In this document: positions 13,402-17,841 of the stretch, in pieces | Layout of the letters: the number at the start of each line of letters is the position of its first letter | Numbering within the stretch: the stretch's first letter is position 1 | NCBI GenBank assembly: GCA_041641375.1 | Contig: JBEPYM010000055.1 | Coordinates: forward strand, 1 to 17,841 | DNA from: Paenibacillus_AK sp041641375 | GTDB taxonomy: Bacteria > Bacillota > Bacilli > Paenibacillales > YIM-B00363 | Length of the DNA stretch: 17,841 nucleotides | Direction: 5' to 3' | The notes under the pieces: model-generated | Told to the model about the DNA's origin: nothing | The model's input: the letters and a program-made list of their open reading frames with translations, nothing else | The model's database searches: none | Position numbers and translations under genes: made by a program

Positions 13402-16400
13402 TTAGTTAGAGATAAATCTGGCCTTGTTCATCAAATTCTTGATCATGACGACTGACTCTGCACGCGTGGCGTTCGATTGCGGGCGGAACCTGCCGTCTAC
13501 ACCACCGCGAAGGATGTCGAGCGAGCCGGCCAAGCCTACGGCATCGCGGGCGTAGTCGGCTACGTCGTCCACATCCTTATATAAACCAAGTGCTTGCTTA
13601 GAGTCTTCCTCCTTAAGATTTCCCCTTAGCTGCAAGAACTCGATCGCGTTGCCAAGCAGCACAGAGGCATCCTGACGCGTAATCGGCTGGTTGCCGCGGA
13701 ACGAGCCATCCGCATACCCTTTGACCAGACCAGCTTGATTCGCCGCAGTGAGCGCTCCTGCATACCAATCGTGGGCAGCCACATCCTTGAAAAGTCCGTT
13801 CATGATGTGGGTTGCATCCAGGCCGAGCGCACGTACGAGAAGCGAAACGAACTCAGCTCGCGTCACCTGTTGGTTCGGGTAGAATGAACCGTCTGCGAAT
13901 CCATTCACGATGAGCTTATCCGCCAACAGTTGAATGTCGGCTCGCCCCCAGTGCCCGGCGATGTCGTTCAGCGTGATGTCATTCTGTATTACGGCATAAG
14001 TTGAGTTCGAATTCCGCTTCAAGACTGCCACTTGCTTGTTTTCGATTGAAACGAATTCCGTCGGTACAGGAGCTATGGTGCCGTCGGCATTAACGACAAC
14101 GCCTACGGCTTTGTTGGTACTCACGCTCTGGGTTAAATCGAATGCACGACTTACATAGGTTTGGCCAAAGTTATTTAGCTCTACCGAGTTATCCCCGCTC
14201 GTGACTGTAACGGAGAAGTCCACCACCTTCGAAGCCAGCTTTGATTTGCCTTTTGTTGCATTGTTCACCGTCGTATCCGGTTTTTGCTCTATGGTTACAT
14301 TTACTTGAGCATTTCTCGCATCCTGCTCCGAGATCCCCAATGAACTCGCGATACTACCCGTATTTACCAAACTGGAAGGCAAAGAGTACTCTGCATCGTT
14401 CGATTGAACAATAACAGAATTGTCACGGTTGTTGGCAGCCGTTTGCTCCATGGCATTTACGGACAGCTTGGCTTTTGCCTTCCCGGTGCTTGTATCGACC
14501 GGAATCACGATGGCTTTGGGAGTCTTGTCTTGATTAAGCTGATTTTGCAGTTCTGCCTCATTTACTTGTGTGACCTTGGTCTCCTTGCCGCTTGCATCCG
14601 TTTCTGTACCCGATGTCACCTTGGTTGTAAGCACCTTTATATCGGAATTGCTTGTGACAGATATTGGCGTTGGCTGTGGAGCTGGTGCTGGTGCCGGTGC
14701 CGGTGCCGGTGCCGGTGCCGGCGGTGGTGCCGGTGCCGGTGCCGGTGCCGGTGCCGGTGCCGGCGGTGGTGCTGGTGGTGTAGGGTCAGGTTCCGGTGCG
14801 TTCACTGTCACTGTAACTCGGTTGCTGGTTACGCTCCCTTGCGAATTGGAGACGACAACATCATACATTCCCGCACTTGTCGCATAATATGTGGTGCTCG
14901 TTGCTCCATCGATATCGCGACTATTAAGACGCCATTGGTAGGTGGGATGAGGAGTGCCGCTTGCGGCAACACGTAACGTCGCTGACTCTCCCTCTGTCAC
15001 AGTTACAGCTACAGGCTGTTGTGTAATGACTGGCGCCGCGTTGGGAGCTGTTGAATTCGATATTTTCCGAATTCGGTGGTTAAACGTATCTGGAATATAC
15101 ACATTCCCGCTGCCGTCTACCCCTATCCCCAGCGGCCTGTTGATTCCCGCTTGGTCAGCCGGGCCGCCGTCTCCTGAATAACCATAAGTACCGTTTCCTC
15201 CCACTGTACTGATCGTTCCATCTGGCGCTATTTTTCGAATCCGGCTGTTACCATATTCGGCAATATACACATTCCCACTGCTATCAATCGCGCTTCCACT
15301 TGGATTATTTAATTGCGCTTGGACAGCAGGTCCACCGTCTCCCGAATATCCGGAAACGCCAGTTCCCGCAACCGTGGTGATCGTTCCACCCGGCGCGACT
15401 TTCCGGATTCGGTGGTTACTATAATCGCTGATATACAGATTCCCGTTGCTGTCTATCTCTACCCCAAATGGCCAGTAAAGCTGTGCTTGGTTCGCCGGAC
15501 CGCCATCTCCTGAATAACCCGAAACTCCGGTTCCCGCAACCGTACTGATCGTTCCATCCAGCGCGATTTTCCGAATCCGGTTGTTGTATCGATCGGCGAT
15601 ATACACATTCCCGCTGCTGTCTACCGTAATGCCTGTTGGCGAGTTTATCCCTGCATGTTCCGCAGGACCTCCATCACCCGAATAACTTGCACTCCCGTTT
15701 CCCGTCACCGTATTAATCGTTCCATCCGGCGTGATTTTCCGGATCCGGTTGTTGTATCGATCGGCGATATACACATTCCCGCTGCTGTCCACTGCAATTC
15801 CACTTGGATTGTTTAATCTTGCTGCAGTTGCTGGACCTCCGTCACCGGAATAGCCTGGAGTTCCGGTTCCCGCAATCGTACTGATCGTTCCATCTGACGC
15901 AATTTTTCGAATCCGATTATTTGTTGTATCGGCGATATACACAATCCCGCTGCTGTCTATCGCTATATCATATGGGTTGTTCACTCGTGCTTGATCTGCC
16001 GAACCCCCGTCTCCCGAATAGCCACTGATGCCGGTTCCCGCAATCGTGCTGATGATCGGTCTTGAATCGTTAACCTTCACCAGAACTGCGTTGCTAGCCG
16101 TTGTTGCCGTCTTGTTGCCGGTTGCACTGTTGTCCGTATTGGTCACAACGACATAATAGTAGGTCTGTCCCGCATTTGCTGTTTGCACGGCATACGTGGA
16201 ATTGACAGCACCTTCGATCACTGTGCCGCCGCTGCTGCTGGCCGTACCATTTCGATACCATTGATAGCTTACATTTCCCGAATATACACTGGCGGTCACA
16301 CTCAACATAGCCGTATCACCCTGATTCACGGTTTTACCTTCTGGCTGTTGCGTGATGACCGGCGCCTCTGCATGGGTAATTTCAATCACTTTCACTAGTA

Positions 16401-17598
16401 CGGCGTTGCTTGTCGCAGTTGCCGTCTTGTTGCCAGTTGCACTGTTGTCCGTATTGGTCACAACGACATAATAGTAGGTCTGTCCCATATGGGTCGTCGG
16501 CACAGCGTACGAAGATCCGGTGGCCCCATCGATTAACGTTCCACCGCTGTTGGTGGCCGTACCGTTACGGTACCATTGATAGCTGAGCGTTCCCGAATTC
16601 ACGTTGGCACTAACGCTAAGATTCGATTCCTCTCCTTGATATACCGTGACGCCGATCGGCTGTTGTGTAATCGTTGGCGCTTGGGCGTTAGTAGCTGCTT
16701 GGACCGTCACCTGAACGATGTCGCTGAAGATCGTCACAATCTGGCTGTTAATGGTGTTGACTACGTCAACATAGTAGTAGGTCGTTCCGGGATTCGTGGT
16801 TGGGACCGTATAGGAGGGGTTGACTCCCCCAACAATCTCCGGCCATCCTCCACTGCTGTTGATGGTATTGCTGTACCACTTATAACTCAAGGTTCCGGCG
16901 TACACCGAGGCCGTAACGCTCAGCGTCGCAACTGCCCCTTGGCTGACGGTCATGTTCACTGGCTGCTGCGTAATGGTTGGTGTAATTTCCTCCATCGTGT
17001 ATGAGGGAGCCCCTCCGGAATCTCCGCCTGGGTTTCCTCCAAGGTCTCCGCCTGGGTTTCCGCCTGGGTTTCCGCCAGGTGTTCCGCCAGGTGTTCCGCC
17101 TGGGTCGGCGCCGGCCCCGGTCAGCACTTGCACGGTCCGTGAATCCGTCACTTCGTAGTTGACGAAGGACGTAATGGTAACCGTTCGCGCCTCGTTAAAT
17201 ATTGGCAGTGAACCTGGGTTAATCGACAGAGTCACGCTACGGAGCAAGTCTTGCCAGCTGATTGGGGCTGCTGTGCCTTCGAAGGTAACAGAATCCGGCG
17301 AATAATCGAAGGTCACGTTCATTCCAACAGGCCGCTTATCAACATCGTAAGCGAGCACATTCCCGCTTCCACTGACGCCAATTGTGAGCCGCATATTTAA
17401 TGGACCGCTGTAATTGACCGTCAGCCCGTCATCCACTGCAATCTGTGCTTCCGAGTTTACAGCAAGATCAAGCGTGACATCGGCAACACTCATGATGACC
17501 ACATTCTCATCCGATGCCCGAACTAATGAAACCCAGGGAAACAAAGAGTATAAAAATAAAATCGTAATCATTGCAGAAATGTACTTTTGCAATTTCAA
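13402..17598 (-). CDS. Exported SLH-anchored protein with Ig-like domains and a six-repeat NHL propeller
   Basis: A 1398-residue surface protein. A Sec signal peptide (Lys-rich N-terminus, hydrophobic core about 9-24, likely cut after VRA near 28) leads to a beta-rich domain (about 30-155), a Gly-Gly-Asn-Pro linker (161-196) and three Ig-like domains that each begin with a PxITQQP-type motif (about 205-510). Six 56-residue NHL repeats follow (about 511-849; consensus GYSGDGG, IAVDSSGNVYIADxxNNRIRKI), enough for one six-bladed beta-propeller. Next are a fourth Ig-like domain (850-936), a Pro-Ala linker (940-976), an unrecognised Lys/Asn/Ser-rich domain, and three SLH domains (about 1204-1395; FADGSFYPNQQVTRAEF and GYADGSFRGNQPITR mark two). 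SLH domains bind pyruvylated secondary cell-wall polymer. The start is TTG with AGGTGA 6 nt upstream. The binding partner is unknown. Confidence 0.93.
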   Translation of the reverse strand: MKLQKYISAMITILFLYSLFPWVSLVRASDENVVIMSVADVTLDLAVNSEAQIAVDDGLTVNYSGPLNMRLTIGVSGSGNVLAYDVDKRPVGMNVTFDYSPDSVTFEGTAAPISWQDLLRSVTLSINPGSLPIFNEARTVTITSFVNYEVTDSRTVQVLTGAGADPGGTPGGTPGGNPGGNPGGDLGGNPGGDSGGAPSYTMEEITPTITQQPVNMTVSQGAVATLSVTASVYAGTLSYKWYSNTINSSGGWPEIVGGVNPSYTVPTTNPGTTYYYVDVVNTINSQIVTIFSDIVQVTVQAATNAQAPTITQQPIGVTVYQGEESNLSVSANVNSGTLSYQWYRNGTATNSGGTLIDGATGSSYAVPTTHMGQTYYYVVVTNTDNSATGNKTATATSNAVLVKVIEITHAEAPVITQQPEGKTVNQGDTAMLSVTASVYSGNVSYQWYRNGTASSSGGTVIEGAVNSTYAVQTANAGQTYYYVVVTNTDNSATGNKTATTASNAVLVKVNDSRPIISTIAGTGISGYSGDGGSADQARVNNPYDIAIDSSGIVYIADTTNNRIRKIASDGTISTIAGTGTPGYSGDGGPATAARLNNPSGIAVDSSGNVYIADRYNNRIRKITPDGTINTVTGNGSASYSGDGGPAEHAGINSPTGITVDSSGNVYIADRYNNRIRKIALDGTISTVAGTGVSGYSGDGGPANQAQLYWPFGVEIDSNGNLYISDYSNHRIRKVAPGGTITTVAGTGVSGYSGDGGPAVQAQLNNPSGSAIDSSGNVYIAEYGNSRIRKIAPDGTISTVGGNGTYGYSGDGGPADQAGINRPLGIGVDGSGNVYIPDTFNHRIRKISNSTAPNAAPVITQQPVAVTVTEGESATLRVAASGTPHPTYQWRLNSRDIDGATSTTYYATSAGMYDVVVSNSQGSVTSNRVTVTVNAPEPDPTPPAPPPAPAPAPAPAPAPPPAPAPAPAPAPAPAPQPTPISVTSNSDIKVLTTKVTSGTETDASGKETKVTQVNEAELQNQLNQDKTPKAIVIPVDTSTGKAKAKLSVNAMEQTAANNRDNSVIVQSNDAEYSLPSSLVNTGSIASSLGISEQDARNAQVNVTIEQKPDTTVNNATKGKSKLASKVVDFSVTVTSGDNSVELNNFGQTYVSRAFDLTQSVSTNKAVGVVVNADGTIAPVPTEFVSIENKQVAVLKRNSNSTYAVIQNDITLNDIAGHWGRADIQLLADKLIVNGFADGSFYPNQQVTRAEFVSLLVRALGLDATHIMNGLFKDVAAHDWYAGALTAANQAGLVKGYADGSFRGNQPITRQDASVLLGNAIEFLQLRGNLKEEDSKQALGLYKDVDDVADYARDAVGLAGSLDILRGGVDGRFRPQSNATRAESVVMIKNLMNKARFISN
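14680..14780. repeat. GGTGCC microsatellite encoding a Pro-Ala linker
   Basis: About 100 bp of GGTGCC repeats with GGCGGT and GGTGCT variants. On the coding (minus) strand it reads as alternating Pro-Ala, a stiff extended spacer between the fourth Ig-like domain and the cell-wall-proximal part of the surface protein. Six-base units keep the frame when the number of copies changes, so length may vary between strains. Confidence 0.85.
15052..16065 (-). repeat. Six 168-bp NHL-repeat units
   Basis: Six in-frame copies of 168 bp (56 codons) lie head to tail. Neighbouring copies share long identical runs; for example the 47 bp at 15575-15621 and 15743-15789 match exactly at an offset of 168. The copies thus arose by tandem duplication, with recent exchange between the second and third. 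Six copies equal one closed propeller. Confidence 0.88.
16106..16486 (-). repeat. Near-identical segments in the second and third Ig-like domains
   Basis: The 66 bp at 16106-16171 and 16421-16486 differ in a single base and are 315 bp (105 codons, one Ig repeat) apart. The flanking parts of the two domains are more divergent, so this looks like local gene conversion or a strongly constrained strand pair rather than a fresh whole-domain duplication. Confidence 0.8.
17010..17115. repeat. Short in-frame repeat encoding a Gly-Gly-Asn/Thr/Asp-Pro linker
   Basis: Twelve-base units of the TTTCCGCCTGGG type encode GG-N/T/D-P tetrapeptides on the minus strand. They form a flexible, Gly-rich linker between the N-terminal beta domain and the first Ig-like domain. 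The unit length preserves the frame. Confidence 0.8.
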
Positions 17599-17841
17599 GT
17601 GTGCTCACCTCTGAATTTTTTTAATAATTTGTCGAAAATAGACGAATCAGCAGTATTACTTTAACTTATTTTGTTTTTTATCGAATCTAACGAAAGTTAT
17701 AACCGACATCTAGTTATCCAAAAAATGCCCGATTTCACTATCGCTATATAAGTTGAACTAAAGACTCCCGTTGTTTATGGAAAGGATTTCTAACCCCTTC
17801 ACGTCGAATATGATGGAATTACGAATTGGCGGGTGAAGATG
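17599..17841. other. Upstream region of the SLH/NHL gene (cut by the window edge)
   Basis: AT-rich 243 bp with no gene on either strand. The SD AGGTGA lies just before the TTG start. I see no promoter with both boxes and proper spacing. The best pair on the minus strand, TTGGAT and TATAAC, has only 14 bp between the hexamers. The promoter may lie outside the window or use another sigma factor. Confidence 0.5.

Noticed and set aside
14404..14976. Plus-strand ORFs of 190 and 105 residues rich in Cys/Arg or Gly/Ala
   Set aside because: They are shadows of the Pro-Ala linker and Ig-coding DNA of the minus-strand surface protein; the composition comes from the GGTGCC repeat and there is no supporting start context.
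17599..17841. Possible riboswitch or structured leader before the surface-protein gene
   Set aside because: I found no strong stem, terminator-like hairpin or recognisable aptamer core in this AT-rich stretch.

Overview
This 17.8 kb window comes from a bacterial chromosome. Every convincing gene lies on the minus strand, so transcription runs from high to low coordinates. The organism is most likely a Gram-positive Firmicute of the Paenibacillaceae type. The reasons are strong AGGAGG-like ribosome binding sites, a large secreted protein with three S-layer homology domains, GlnR/TnrA-like and CcpA-like operators, and a stand-alone 5'-3' exonuclease resembling B. subtilis YpcP. This assignment is an inference; no rRNA or other phylogenetic marker is present.

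Reading in the direction of transcription, 17598-13402 encodes a 1398-residue exported cell-surface protein: signal peptide, Gly-rich linker, three Ig-like domains, six NHL repeats, a fourth Ig-like domain, Pro-Ala linker, an unrecognised domain and three SLH domains. It ends at a strong intrinsic terminator. Next, 13258-8900 encodes a 1452-residue regulator built as degenerate protein kinase, AAA/NTPase, helical TPR-like region, GAF domain and LuxR-type HTH, with its own consensus -10 promoter. A 395-bp gap with a cre-like box and an 11-bp inverted repeat follows. Then comes a probable four-gene operon (8504-3834): PLP aminotransferase, 5'-3' exonuclease, Gfo/Idh/MocA oxidoreductase and Cys-type sulfatase, with gaps of 28, 15 and 2 nt.

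The lower third (3770-361) is a nitrate-uptake operon: nrtA (Tat-exported lipoprotein), nrtB (permease), nrtD (ATPase) and a small tatA. The 312-bp region before nrtA is the most informative non-coding sequence. It holds a sigma-A promoter whose -35 box overlaps a GlnR/TnrA-like site, then a leader RNA with two adjacent hairpins whose hexanucleotide loops are AACGAU and AAUGAC. Both fit the A1/G4 rule for ANTAR-protein targets, and the second hairpin shares bases with the 5' arm of a strong intrinsic terminator. This reads as two-layer control: nitrogen status at the promoter, and nitrate or nitrite sensing through antitermination. The placement of tatA beside a Tat-dependent binding protein suggests that export and transport are co-expressed.

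The first 260 bases are a 60-bp tandem repeat array, cut by the window edge, with a 1-nt deletion in one copy that breaks the reading frame. I see no transposase, phage gene, tRNA, rRNA or CRISPR array.
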